NCBI GenBank assembly: GCA_045592125.1 | Contig: JAZNUE010000045.1 | Coordinates: 36,073 to 100,072, forward strand | Length of the DNA: 64,000 bases | Direction of reading: 5' to 3' | Source of the DNA: HGM04593 sp045592125 | Lineage (GTDB): Bacteria > Bacteroidota > Bacteroidia > Bacteroidales > Bacteroidaceae | In this document: piece after piece, positions 28,616-37,350 of the stretch | How positions within the stretch are numbered: position 1 is the stretch's first letter | Layout: every line of letters begins with the position of its first letter | The notes under the pieces: model-generated | Seen by the model: only the letters and a program-made list of their open reading frames with translations | What the model was told of the DNA's origin: nothing | Database searches by the model: none | Position numbers and translations under genes: made by a program

Positions 28616-28683
28616 GGGCAGACCGGTGTGTCTGCCCTACAGTTGTCGACGCTTACGGGCGAACACACCAGTTCGCCCCTACA
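28611..28683. repeat. TGTAGGGGC repeat family 3, full two-hairpin element
   Basis: The left half (TGTAGGGGCAGACCGGTGTG, then TCTGCCC) folds on itself. So does the right half (GGGCGAACACACCAGTTCGC, then CCCTACA). The ends are inverted copies of each other. It lies between the convergent U32 and sufE genes, and its first bases give the TAG stop of the U32 gene. It may serve as a bidirectional terminator. Confidence 0.75.
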
Positions 28684-28757
28684 TTATTATTTGGTGTGGA
28701 AGACAATAACAAAAAATAATTAACCCAGCGGCGACGTGGGGAACAAGTAATCCCCAT

Positions 28758-29195
28758 TTAAATCAATAAATCCTGCTTCTTTGCCTTGAAGGCCAATGCA
28801 TAGAGCCTCATCTGCTTTATCATGGCCACGAGCCCGTTGCTGCGCGTTGGCGAGAGGTGCTCCTTGAGGCCTATCGCCTCAACAAAATAGGGTTCTGCCG
28901 AGAGTATCTCGTCGGGGGTTTGCCCAGAGTACACCTTGATTAGCAATGACACAAGTCCCTTGACAATGAGCGCGTCGCCTTCGGCGCGGAAAAGTACCTT
29001 GCCGCCCTCATAACGGGCGTCGAGCCACACATTGCTCTGGCAACCCTCTATAAGATTATTATCTGTCTTGAGTTCTGCAGGAAGGGGTTCCTGCTCGCTG
29101 CCCAGGTCTATGAGCAGCTGGTAGCGGTCAAGCCAGTCGTCAAAGTCGCTGAACTCTTCTATTATGCTGTCCTGAATCTCATTTATTGTTGCCAT
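28758..29195 (-). CDS. sufE: Cysteine desulfuration protein SufE
   Basis: SufE takes persulfide sulfur from the desulfurase SufS for iron-sulphur cluster assembly. The 145-residue product has the acceptor cysteine Cys52 in LIEGCQSNVWL and ends in the usual helical region (SPTRSNGLVAMIKQM). ATG 29195 overlaps the stop of the upstream peptidase gene as TGATG; a GTG one codon earlier is less likely. No suf operon is visible in the window. The gene ends a long same-strand run. Confidence 0.93.
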   Translation of the reverse strand: MATINEIQDSIIEEFSDFDDWLDRYQLLIDLGSEQEPLPAELKTDNNLIEGCQSNVWLDARYEGGKVLFRAEGDALIVKGLVSLLIKVYSGQTPDEILSAEPYFVEAIGLKEHLSPTRSNGLVAMIKQMRLYALAFKAKKQDLLI

Positions 29196-30217
29196 CACTT
29201 CTCGCTGTATATTACCGACAGGACAGTCTGCCCAACCGCTTTCAGTGTGGCAGGGTCAATCCACTCCATGTCGTCACGCATGGTGTGGTGATACTCGCCG
29301 AAACCGTTAGGGCTGTCCGGGTCATAATTTATAATATCGATACAGGGAATACCCAGTATCTTGTTAACATTCACATGGTCATCGGTTATTGAACCGCCCT
29401 CGCTGTAGGGGAAATAACGCGCATAGCCCTGACGGTGGGCAGCGCTCCACACCTTCTTGACGATGTTGGGCGCAAAGTGCATTGAAAGGCCTTCGAGGCA
29501 GAACCTCGACCCTGGCGCGCCTACAATGTCAAGCAGTATGCCGTAACGCGCCTTATAGCCTGCTACATGAGGGTTCTGCGCCCAATATCTTGAACCTAGC
29601 GCCCATGTCTCCTCGCCAGCGACAGCCTCGCGCCATTCGGCCTCGTGGCGGCCGTAGTCCTCGGCGTCGAAAAGCACAATGTCGACACCCACCTCTGTGG
29701 GCACCTGTGCAAGATGACGCGCAATCTCAAGCAGCACGCCTACGCCGCTGCCGCCGTCATTAGCACCAGGGAGCGGGCTGTAATGGTTATCGGGGTCGGG
29801 GTCCGAATCGGCCCAGGGGCGTGTATCCCAGTGGGCACAGAGCAGCACTCTCTCACTCTTCTGGGGCTGGAAACGGGCAATTATATTGCGTGCCTTGAGC
29901 AGGTCGCCGTTATATGCCTTTATATCGGCCTGCTGCGAGATGACCTCGGCGCCATAGGCGCGGAGAGTCTCCTCAAGATAGCCGCCGCAGCCGCGGTGCC
30001 CCTCGCTGTTGGGCACACGCGGACCGAAGGCCACCTGCGCGGCTATAAAGCTGTAGGCGCTGTCTGCGTCAAATACCGGTACTATTGCCATTGGTCCTGA
30101 AGCCTGCTGCTCTGCTACATCATCTTTGGCACTCTGCTTCCCGTCGCCCGCGGCAGTGCCTGCACATGCAGCAAGGACAAGCAGCAGGGAGAGCAGAGAA
30201 AGAAGGTTCCTTTTCAT
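29195..30217 (-). CDS. M28 family zinc peptidase / glutaminyl cyclase-like lipoprotein
   Basis: A 340-residue lipoprotein; the lipobox LVLAAC puts the lipidated cysteine near residue 18. The M28 fold motifs are visible: HWDTRPWADSDPD (zinc His and Asp), GANDGGSG (bridging Asp), FDAEDYG (catalytic Glu and zinc ligand) and a late HHTMRDD histidine. The pattern matches bacterial glutaminyl-peptide cyclotransferases as well as aminopeptidases, so the reaction is uncertain. I chose ATG 30217, 4 bp after cysS, rather than an upstream frame without a signal. It probably faces the periplasm. Confidence 0.85.
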   Translation of the reverse strand: MKRNLLSLLSLLLVLAACAGTAAGDGKQSAKDDVAEQQASGPMAIVPVFDADSAYSFIAAQVAFGPRVPNSEGHRGCGGYLEETLRAYGAEVISQQADIKAYNGDLLKARNIIARFQPQKSERVLLCAHWDTRPWADSDPDPDNHYSPLPGANDGGSGVGVLLEIARHLAQVPTEVGVDIVLFDAEDYGRHEAEWREAVAGEETWALGSRYWAQNPHVAGYKARYGILLDIVGAPGSRFCLEGLSMHFAPNIVKKVWSAAHRQGYARYFPYSEGGSITDDHVNVNKILGIPCIDIINYDPDSPNGFGEYHHTMRDDMEWIDPATLKAVGQTVLSVIYSEK

Positions 30218-30221
30218 TATA

Positions 30222-31697
30222 TCAGCGGTTGAGTTTCCATGTTGAACCATCCTTGCCGTCCTTTATCTCGAAACCGAGTGCAGAGAGCTCATCACGTATC
30301 CTGTCGCTGGTCGCCCAGTCCTTGTTGGCCTTGGCAGCCTGGCGCTGCTGGAGGAGCATGTCCACTACCTTCCCGAACGCCTCCTCGCGCCCGCTGTCGC
30401 TGCCGCGCTCTTCCTTAAGGCCAAGGATATCGAAGGCGAACAGGCGGAAGGTCTCCTTGAGTTCGGCAAGGTCTGCCTCGCCGATTGTCGCTTTCTTGTC
30501 GGCCAGCTGGTTAATTGCACGGCAGGCGTCAAAGAGGTGAGAGATTACCTGTGCGGTATTCATATCGTCGTTCATCGCGTCGTAGCACTTCTGGCGCAGG
30601 TTCCTGACATCGGCTGTGGTCTCGCCCGAAGCGGTGAGGCCGCAGAGAGTCTTGTATGCCTCGAGCAGGCGCTGCAATCCCTTCTCGGCCGCCTGCAGCG
30701 CCTCATTGCTGAAGTCGACAGTGCTGCGATAGTGTGCCTGAAGGATGAAGAAGCGTATTGTCATTGGCGAGTATGCCTGTGAAAGCAGCCTGTGGCTTCC
30801 GTTGAAGAACTCGTCAAGAGTGATGAAGTTGCCCAGTGACTTGCCCATCTTTGTGCCGTTGATGGTAATCATGTTGTTGTGCATCCAGTATTTTACTACG
30901 TGGTGCCCCATTGAGGCCATGCCCTGTGCAATCTCGCACTCATGATGCGGGAACACCAGGTCCATGCCGCCGCCGTGAATATCGAACTGCTCGCCAAGGT
31001 ACTTGCGTCCCATGGCGGTGCACTCGCAGTGCCAGCCTGGGAAACCGGCACCCCAGGGTGAGGGCCAGCGCATAATGTGCTCGGGCTGAGCATTCTTCCA
31101 GAGCGCGAAGTCGGCAGGGTTACGCTTCTCCTGCTGGCCGTCGAGCTCGCGGGTGGTGTTAAGCACGTCATCGAGGTTGCGGCCCGAGAGAATGCCGTAC
31201 TTGTGGTCCTTGTCGTACTTTGCTACATCAAAGTAAACCGAGCCCTCGCTCTCATAGGCATATCCGTTAGCCAGTATCTCCTTAACGAGCTCTATCTGCT
31301 CAATGATGTGGCCCGACGCATGGGGCTCTATGCTTGGCGGCAGCACATTAAGCGCCTCCATAACCTTGTGGTAATGGAGCGTGTACTGCTGCACCACCTC
31401 CATGGGCTCCAGCTGCTCAAGGCGTGCCTTCTTCGCTATCTTGTCCTCGCCCTCGTCGGCGTCATGCTCAAGATGGCCTACATCAGTTATGTTGCGCACA
31501 TAACGCACCTTGTAGCCGATGTTCTGAAGATAGCGGAACAGCACGTCAAAGGTTATTGCCGGACGGGCATGTCCAAGATGTGCAGGACCATAGACTGTGG
31601 GGCCGCATACATAAAGGCCTACATTGGGCGCACTAAGCGGCTCGAACAGCTCTTTCTTGCGAGAGAGCGTGTTGTATATCATGAACTTGTTTTCCAT
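30222..31697 (-). CDS. cysS: Cysteinyl-tRNA synthetase
   Basis: A class I aminoacyl-tRNA synthetase, 491 residues from ATG 31697. It has HLGH (residues 40-43, the HIGH motif), Cys31 in YVCGPTVYGP as a zinc ligand, the zinc-site segment FPGWHCECTAMG, and KMGKSLGNF as the KMSKS loop. The KMGKS form is common in Bacteroidetes as far as I recall. The reading frame extends upstream of 31697, but MENKFMIYNTLSRKKELFEP matches the family start. It lies 22 bp after the lipoprotein gene. Confidence 0.94.
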   Translation of the reverse strand: MENKFMIYNTLSRKKELFEPLSAPNVGLYVCGPTVYGPAHLGHARPAITFDVLFRYLQNIGYKVRYVRNITDVGHLEHDADEGEDKIAKKARLEQLEPMEVVQQYTLHYHKVMEALNVLPPSIEPHASGHIIEQIELVKEILANGYAYESEGSVYFDVAKYDKDHKYGILSGRNLDDVLNTTRELDGQQEKRNPADFALWKNAQPEHIMRWPSPWGAGFPGWHCECTAMGRKYLGEQFDIHGGGMDLVFPHHECEIAQGMASMGHHVVKYWMHNNMITINGTKMGKSLGNFITLDEFFNGSHRLLSQAYSPMTIRFFILQAHYRSTVDFSNEALQAAEKGLQRLLEAYKTLCGLTASGETTADVRNLRQKCYDAMNDDMNTAQVISHLFDACRAINQLADKKATIGEADLAELKETFRLFAFDILGLKEERGSDSGREEAFGKVVDMLLQQRQAAKANKDWATSDRIRDELSALGFEIKDGKDGSTWKLNR

Positions 31698-31719
31698 ATG
31701 CTGTTTGTTTTTGTTATTG

Positions 31720-33639
31720 CTACTTGAATTTTCTTGTTGCATTGCGGTTGCGTTTCTTGCGCTCCTTATCGGGTTTCTGCTTGGTAATCTCAAGCGGTTT
31801 CTGCCTCTCGAGCGGGGCGTTTATGTCCCAGTCGTCCTGCGAGTACTCGAATAGTGCCCTGAGGTCGAGCTTGCGGGGATAGTAGTATACCTGCTCGGGC
31901 TGCACGCCTTTCTCAAAGTCACCGGTATCCCACTCGCCGTTGCCGTTCTCGTCCATTATCATGCGCATGTAGTATGTGCCGGGCCTGACAAAATAGAATG
32001 AGCAGCGGCCGCCCTTTGCAGTCTCTTGCCTGAGAATCTTCTCGCTGGAATTCATAAGCTGTACAATAGCCTTGTCGCCTGCCCCTGGAGCATTCACATA
32101 GAGTACGGCATACTCGTCGAGCGTACGGCATGCCATCTCGCGCGACATCGCGTCGGAGACACTGCCGTACAGGCCCTTGAACGCTGCGGAATCGGTCACA
32201 AGGAGATATTTGCCGCCTGGACGCCACTCGGCAAACAGGGTATACTCCCTTATATTCCTGCTGCTGCGCCTGAGCACATACTCCATTGGGGTGAGAATGG
32301 TATCAATCCTGGAGTATAGATGTATTGCCGATGTGTCGGCAAAGAGCAGGGGTTCCTCGAACAGGAAACTGTACTCGCCATTGACATCCATTGAGTTGCC
32401 GCCAGTGAAACGTACCGGCAGCGCCTTACGCTTTGGGACAAAAGGCGGCGGGTTGTTCTCGTCGTACCCCTCCCTGCGGCTTGCGCTCTTGAGGAAGAGT
32501 TTCCTCTCATCCTCAATACGCTGCTGCTCCTCCTTGGCCAGTCTCTCCCATTTCTTCTTGGGAACAAGCGTGAGCGTATCGCAACGACTGGCATCAAGCC
32601 CAAGCGAGTCGGGGACCTTGTATGTTACTGCCAGCGAAAGCGTGTCGCTTCGGTAAAGCATTGAGTCCTTGAGCCAGTAGGTGAGCGTGTCCATCTTTTC
32701 CGAAGATTCAAGGACATACGCGTCCTCAAGGCTCAGGCCTATTCCCTCAATTTTGGGAAGCTCGCGGTTCCTTGAAGCGAAATAGAGCGTAAGCCTGTTG
32801 TGCGCAGGACGCTGGGTCTTGACAAGATACTGCGCGTCTCTCCTCTCAAGGAACGCACGCAGAACAATGTCATCGGGCTGGAAACGGGTATAGCTTACCT
32901 GCCTTATTGTATCAATGGTGAGACTGTCGCGCCAGATGGTATCCTGGCGGACTGCAGGGGTTGCGAACGGCGACACGTGGGTATCCATGTACGCAATCTT
33001 CTCGCTCTTCTGGTCGAAAAGGAAGTTGTTGTTAGCGTCGGCAAGGGCATATACACGGTATTTGCCGGGAGCAATGCCCTTGATTGTGAAACGTCCCCTT
33101 GAATCGGTGCGCGACACGCGCTCAAATGGCCTGGTGGCAAATGCCGAGTCCTCGAGGAGAGAGTGCAGGCCAACAAGAATGCCCTTGATTGGCTCAAGGC
33201 CTGACGCCTCAAGCACCGTGCCCGAAACGGCAAGCGTATCTACCTCGGCGCCTGTAGAGAACACATAGGCAAAGTTCTCGAAAGGATTGCCTTCGTTGTT
33301 GTCGGCAATGGCGTTGCCGAAGTCTATCGAGTATGTGGTATTAGGCACCAATGAGTCGAAGAGCTCAACTGCTATGCGCTTCCCGCCAGACTTTATCTCG
33401 GGCATCTGGAGCTGCGGCGGCGATACAACAACATTCTCAAAGGCATTCACAAGCTTAACGTTCTCGTCAAAGAGAAGCTCCACCTTGCCTTCCTTTACAT
33501 TTGTAGCATAGAGCGCCGGGACTGACTTCACAAGCACAGGAGGGTCTTCATCATACGGCCCGCCATCGGGCGACCCTATGCTTGCGCAGGCAGCCAGCAA
33601 GAAAAGGAGAAACAGGTATTTTATCTCTTTTATTCTCAT
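31720..33639 (-). CDS. Ig-like domain lipoprotein of unknown role
   Basis: A 639-residue predicted lipoprotein (LFLLAACASIG, cysteine near residue 18). It opens with SPDGGPYDEDPPVLVKSVP and a Big_5-like Ig domain (about 30-130: TNVKEGKVELLFDENVKL). A carboxypeptidase-regulatory-like module (about 140-210: SGTVLEASGLEPIKGILVGL) follows. The C-terminal half is beta-rich and ends in a very basic tail (PDKERKKRNRNATRKF). Homologues of this layout are common, usually single-copy, in Bacteroidetes; I know of no assigned function. It overlaps the GH3 gene by four bases. Surface or periplasmic location is inferred. Confidence 0.75.
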   Translation of the reverse strand: MRIKEIKYLFLLFLLAACASIGSPDGGPYDEDPPVLVKSVPALYATNVKEGKVELLFDENVKLVNAFENVVVSPPQLQMPEIKSGGKRIAVELFDSLVPNTTYSIDFGNAIADNNEGNPFENFAYVFSTGAEVDTLAVSGTVLEASGLEPIKGILVGLHSLLEDSAFATRPFERVSRTDSRGRFTIKGIAPGKYRVYALADANNNFLFDQKSEKIAYMDTHVSPFATPAVRQDTIWRDSLTIDTIRQVSYTRFQPDDIVLRAFLERRDAQYLVKTQRPAHNRLTLYFASRNRELPKIEGIGLSLEDAYVLESSEKMDTLTYWLKDSMLYRSDTLSLAVTYKVPDSLGLDASRCDTLTLVPKKKWERLAKEEQQRIEDERKLFLKSASRREGYDENNPPPFVPKRKALPVRFTGGNSMDVNGEYSFLFEEPLLFADTSAIHLYSRIDTILTPMEYVLRRSSRNIREYTLFAEWRPGGKYLLVTDSAAFKGLYGSVSDAMSREMACRTLDEYAVLYVNAPGAGDKAIVQLMNSSEKILRQETAKGGRCSFYFVRPGTYYMRMIMDENGNGEWDTGDFEKGVQPEQVYYYPRKLDLRALFEYSQDDWDINAPLERQKPLEITKQKPDKERKKRNRNATRKFK

Positions 33640-35144
33640 CCGTTCATGTCCAACAGTTCCTCAATATACTGGCGGCTGTTGCTAAGGCGGGGCACCTTGT
33701 GCTGGCCACCCAGCTTGCCCTTGCTCTTGAGCCACGCGTTGAAGAGGCCCTCGCGGGCAGCAATAACCTCAAGGCACTGCATAGTCTTGTTCTTGTAGCG
33801 CTTGGCCTCATAGTCCGAGTTAATCTGCTGCAGGGTCAGGTCGAGCACCTCGGTAAACTTCTCAAGCGACGAAGGCGCCTTGGCAAACTCAATGAGCCAC
33901 TGGTGACGGCACTTGGCGTCGGCGTCCATGAACACCGGGGCCGCCGTATACTCCAGCACCTGGGCACCGGTCTCGGCACAGGCCTTCTGCAGGCCTTTCT
34001 CTGCATTGTCGACAACAAGTTCCTCACCGAACGCATTGATGAAGTGCTTTGTACGGCCCGAGATAACAATCTTGTAGGGGTCCTTGCTGGTGAAACGCAC
34101 AGTGTCGCCAATCATATAACGCCACAGGCCGCACGATGTTGAGATGAGCATGGCATAATTCTTGCCAGTCTCTACTTCCCAAAGAGGAAGCACACGCGGA
34201 GCGGGAGAATCCAGTTCCTCGAACGGGATGAACTCATAGAAGACGTCATAGTCAATCATGAGCAGCATTGCAGAGTCAGCAGGGTCGTCCTGTATACCGA
34301 AGAATCCCTCGCTGGCATTATATGTCTCCATGTACTTCATGCTATCCTTGCGGATAATCTGCCTGTACTGCTCACGGTAGGGAGTAAACGCCACGCCGCC
34401 ATGGAAGAACACCTCAAGATTGGGCCACAGTTCCTCTACACCCTGCCTGCCAGTTATGTCGAGCATATGCTTGAGCACAGCCATCATCCAAGAGGGCACG
34501 CCCGAGAGATTGGTGACATTGGCATTGCATGTGGCACGCGCAATGCGTTCCATCTTCTCCTCGAAGTCGCCCAGCAGGGCAATATCCTTGCCTGGCACAC
34601 GCATCATATTCACGAATGTGCTGCAGTTCTCGATGAGTATGGCGCTGAGGTCGCCGACAAGAGAGCCCGGCAGGCTGTAGTTGGGTGCATGGCTGCCGCC
34701 AAGTATAAGGCCCTTGCCCGAGAATATGCGGCTCTGCGGGTTGTTCGCCAGATACAGGGCCACGACATCGGTCCCACCCTTGTAGTGGACATTCTGCAGG
34801 CCTTGCGGGGTAACAGGAATGAACTTGCTCTTGTCATTTGTTGTACCCGAGGACTTGGCGAACCATTTGCAGCGCCCTCGCCAGAGGATATCCTTCTCGC
34901 CTTGGCGCATACGCTCTATGTATCCCTTGAGGCTCTCATAGTCCTGCACGCCTACAGAACTGGCAAACTGCTCATAGTCCTTTATGCCTGAATAGCCGTG
35001 CCTTATGCCCCACTCTGTCGAGGAGGCCGCCGAGAGCAGGCGCTTGAGGACGGAGCGCTGTATGCTCTCCGCCCTTGTAGCATACTCAGAAATCTTACTG
35101 GCCCTGCACCCAAGCACAGGCCTAACAAAAGGTGTCAGATTCAT
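33636..35144 (-). CDS. GH3 auxin-responsive promoter family protein (acyl-adenylating enzyme)
   Basis: GH3 enzymes of plants adenylate small carboxylic acids and conjugate them to amino acids; bacterial members have unknown substrates. The 502-residue product has the ATP-binding motif AKSSGTTNDKSKFIP at about residue 95, ETYNASEGFFGIQDD in the active-site region, and YMIGDTVRF followed by SGRTKHFINAFGEEL. These are family hallmarks, so the enzyme is probably active. It lies in the middle of a same-strand run and overlaps the Ig-like lipoprotein start. Such genes are widespread in Bacteroidetes. Confidence 0.88.
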   Translation of the reverse strand: MNLTPFVRPVLGCRASKISEYATRAESIQRSVLKRLLSAASSTEWGIRHGYSGIKDYEQFASSVGVQDYESLKGYIERMRQGEKDILWRGRCKWFAKSSGTTNDKSKFIPVTPQGLQNVHYKGGTDVVALYLANNPQSRIFSGKGLILGGSHAPNYSLPGSLVGDLSAILIENCSTFVNMMRVPGKDIALLGDFEEKMERIARATCNANVTNLSGVPSWMMAVLKHMLDITGRQGVEELWPNLEVFFHGGVAFTPYREQYRQIIRKDSMKYMETYNASEGFFGIQDDPADSAMLLMIDYDVFYEFIPFEELDSPAPRVLPLWEVETGKNYAMLISTSCGLWRYMIGDTVRFTSKDPYKIVISGRTKHFINAFGEELVVDNAEKGLQKACAETGAQVLEYTAAPVFMDADAKCRHQWLIEFAKAPSSLEKFTEVLDLTLQQINSDYEAKRYKNKTMQCLEVIAAREGLFNAWLKSKGKLGGQHKVPRLSNSRQYIEELLDMNG

Positions 35145-35193
35145 AAAAGTATCAATATTCCCGGAACTGCCCAGGAGTGCAATAAGTTATTCG

Positions 35194-37332
35194 TTAATCT
35201 GCAGAGCTATAGTTATCGAGACCCTTCTCAAGGAACCTTATGTAGGCATCAATATCGGTGTTATAGCTGTATGACTCAGCAAGGGGGTCGCCATATTCAT
35301 CTACCAGCACATAGAAAGGCTGTGCGCTGCCGCCGAACTTGTGGTTCTGCAGGTAGGTCCACTTCTCGCCTACCGTGGTTATCCACACCATCTTGCCGTC
35401 CTCGCCCTTAACCTTGAAAGGTTTCTCGAGCTCGGTCTTGTCGTCTACGTAGAGCGAGGCAACAATATAGTCGTTGCGCATCATGTCAATTACGCGGTCG
35501 TCGCTCCACACGGCAGCCTCCATCTCGCGGCAGTTCACACAGCCGTGTCCTGTGAAGTCGAGCATTACGGGCTTGCCAGTTGCCTGGCTCATGCGAAGCG
35601 CTGTCTCGAAATCGTCGGTATGAGGCTTGAAGTCGTTGTTGTACAGGCTGAAGTCCTGGGTCTTCATTGGCGGAGCAAAGGCACTGATAGCCTTGCAAGG
35701 CGCGCCCCATAGACCAGGAATCATGTACACTGCAAACGCTATTGACACAAGTCCAGCGAAGAAACCAGGAACCGAAGTCTTCTTCTCCTCGCTCTCATCG
35801 TGCGGGAAACGGATAATGTTGAGCAGGTAGAGGCCCAGGATGAAGAACAGCGCAATCCAGAGCGCAAGGAATGTCTCGCGGTCGAGAATGCCCCAGCCGT
35901 ATGCCAAGTCGGCAACAGAGAGGAACTTTAGCGAGAATGCCAGCTCAACAAAGCCAAGCACCACCTTTATTGTATTCATCCAGCTGCCTGAACGCGGAGT
36001 CTGCTTGAGAAGAGAGGGGAAGAGCGCAAACAGCGTGAATGGCAGAGCAAGCGCAAGCGCAAAGGCGAACATGCCCACTGACGGAGCAAGGATTTCGCCA
36101 GAGTCGGCTACAGAGACAAGCATGAAACCGATGATTGGACCTGTACACGAGAATGAGACAAGCACCAGCGTAAACGCCATGAGGAAAATACTCAGGAGGC
36201 CTGTAGTGCTGCTGGCCTTCTCATCCACCTTGTTCGTCCATGATGACGGCAGAGTAAGCTCAAAGCCACCGAGGAAAGAGGCGCCGAAGGCAACCAGCAT
36301 AAGGAAGAAGAAAATGTTGAACACCGCACTTGTAGATAGCGCGTTCAGGGCGCCGGCACCGAAGATAAGTGTCACAAGCACACCCAGCAGCAGGTATATT
36401 ACAACGATTGAAGCGCCATAGATAATGGCCTCGCGGATAGCCTTTGAACGGTCCTTTGAGCGCTTGAGGAAGAAACTCACTGTCATTGGGATGATTGGCC
36501 ACACACAGGGAGTGAGAAGGGCGATAAGCCCAGCACCGAAACCGAGCACAAAGATAACCCACAGGGAAGAGTCGCCTTCCTGGGTGAATGAGCTGAGCTC
36601 ATCAGTTACGCTTCTCCAGATATACTCTTCGGAACCTTTGTCAACAGGAGCGGCCGCTGGCGCTACGGCTGCGACAGAATCGGCAGGAACGGCAACGGGC
36701 GCTGCTGCGTCTTCCGCAGGAGCGGTAGGCAGCGGTTCTGTCACAGCCGGTTTCTCTGCTGCTGGCGCGTCTGCAGGTTTCTCTGCTACCGGTGCAGCAG
36801 GTTTCTCAACCGCTTTATCAGCCTTCGGCTCAGGTTTTGGAGTATCTTTCTTTACAGGCGCCGGAGCAGCCGCCTTCTTCTCTGCGGTCCCCTTTACCTC
36901 AAAGTCGTAACGTCCCATGAAGCACTGCCCGTCACCGCATGACTGGTAGCTCAAGGTGCCCTCAATGCGGTAGTCGCCGCCAAGCAGCCTGAACTTCTGG
37001 GTAAAGAGCGCTGTGCCGTCAAAGAACGGGACCTCAATCTCGAATATCTCGTCATACTCCCTTTTCACGCCTTCTCCCGGTACAATCTCGCCTACAAGCT
37101 CAGCACCCTCGACCACGTGGTACTTAACAGTAAGAGGGGTAGGACCGCCAGCAGGCACATCTGTAGAATAGAGGTGATAGCCATTCTCTATAAACGCCTC
37201 AAATTCAATAGTACCCTCGTCACCCTTTACAGTGACGGTCTCTTCCATTGATACGGGGTCATAGCCTCCGAACTGTGCGCTCACCTGAATGAACGAGAGC
37301 AGCATCATCAACGATAAAAACAGTTTCTTCAT
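35194..37332 (-). CDS. dsbD: DsbD-like thiol:disulfide interchange protein
   Basis: This protein passes reducing power across the inner membrane to periplasmic thiols. The 712-residue product has a signal peptide (1-19, SAQ), an N-terminal DsbD-alpha-like domain (about 20-150), and a long Ala/Pro/Lys linker with repeated EKPA units (about 153-230). The eight-helix CcdA/DsbD-beta core (about 255-550) has paired cysteines in TPCVWP and FSCTGP. A C-terminal thioredoxin domain has the active site HGCVNC. It lies 18 bp after the methyltransferase gene. The linker is longer than in E. coli DsbD. Confidence 0.92.
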   Translation of the reverse strand: MKKLFLSLMMLLSFIQVSAQFGGYDPVSMEETVTVKGDEGTIEFEAFIENGYHLYSTDVPAGGPTPLTVKYHVVEGAELVGEIVPGEGVKREYDEIFEIEVPFFDGTALFTQKFRLLGGDYRIEGTLSYQSCGDGQCFMGRYDFEVKGTAEKKAAAPAPVKKDTPKPEPKADKAVEKPAAPVAEKPADAPAAEKPAVTEPLPTAPAEDAAAPVAVPADSVAAVAPAAAPVDKGSEEYIWRSVTDELSSFTQEGDSSLWVIFVLGFGAGLIALLTPCVWPIIPMTVSFFLKRSKDRSKAIREAIIYGASIVVIYLLLGVLVTLIFGAGALNALSTSAVFNIFFFLMLVAFGASFLGGFELTLPSSWTNKVDEKASSTTGLLSIFLMAFTLVLVSFSCTGPIIGFMLVSVADSGEILAPSVGMFAFALALALPFTLFALFPSLLKQTPRSGSWMNTIKVVLGFVELAFSLKFLSVADLAYGWGILDRETFLALWIALFFILGLYLLNIIRFPHDESEEKKTSVPGFFAGLVSIAFAVYMIPGLWGAPCKAISAFAPPMKTQDFSLYNNDFKPHTDDFETALRMSQATGKPVMLDFTGHGCVNCREMEAAVWSDDRVIDMMRNDYIVASLYVDDKTELEKPFKVKGEDGKMVWITTVGEKWTYLQNHKFGGSAQPFYVLVDEYGDPLAESYSYNTDIDAYIRFLEKGLDNYSSAD

Positions 37333-37350
37333 GTCTATATTCTAATTTGT

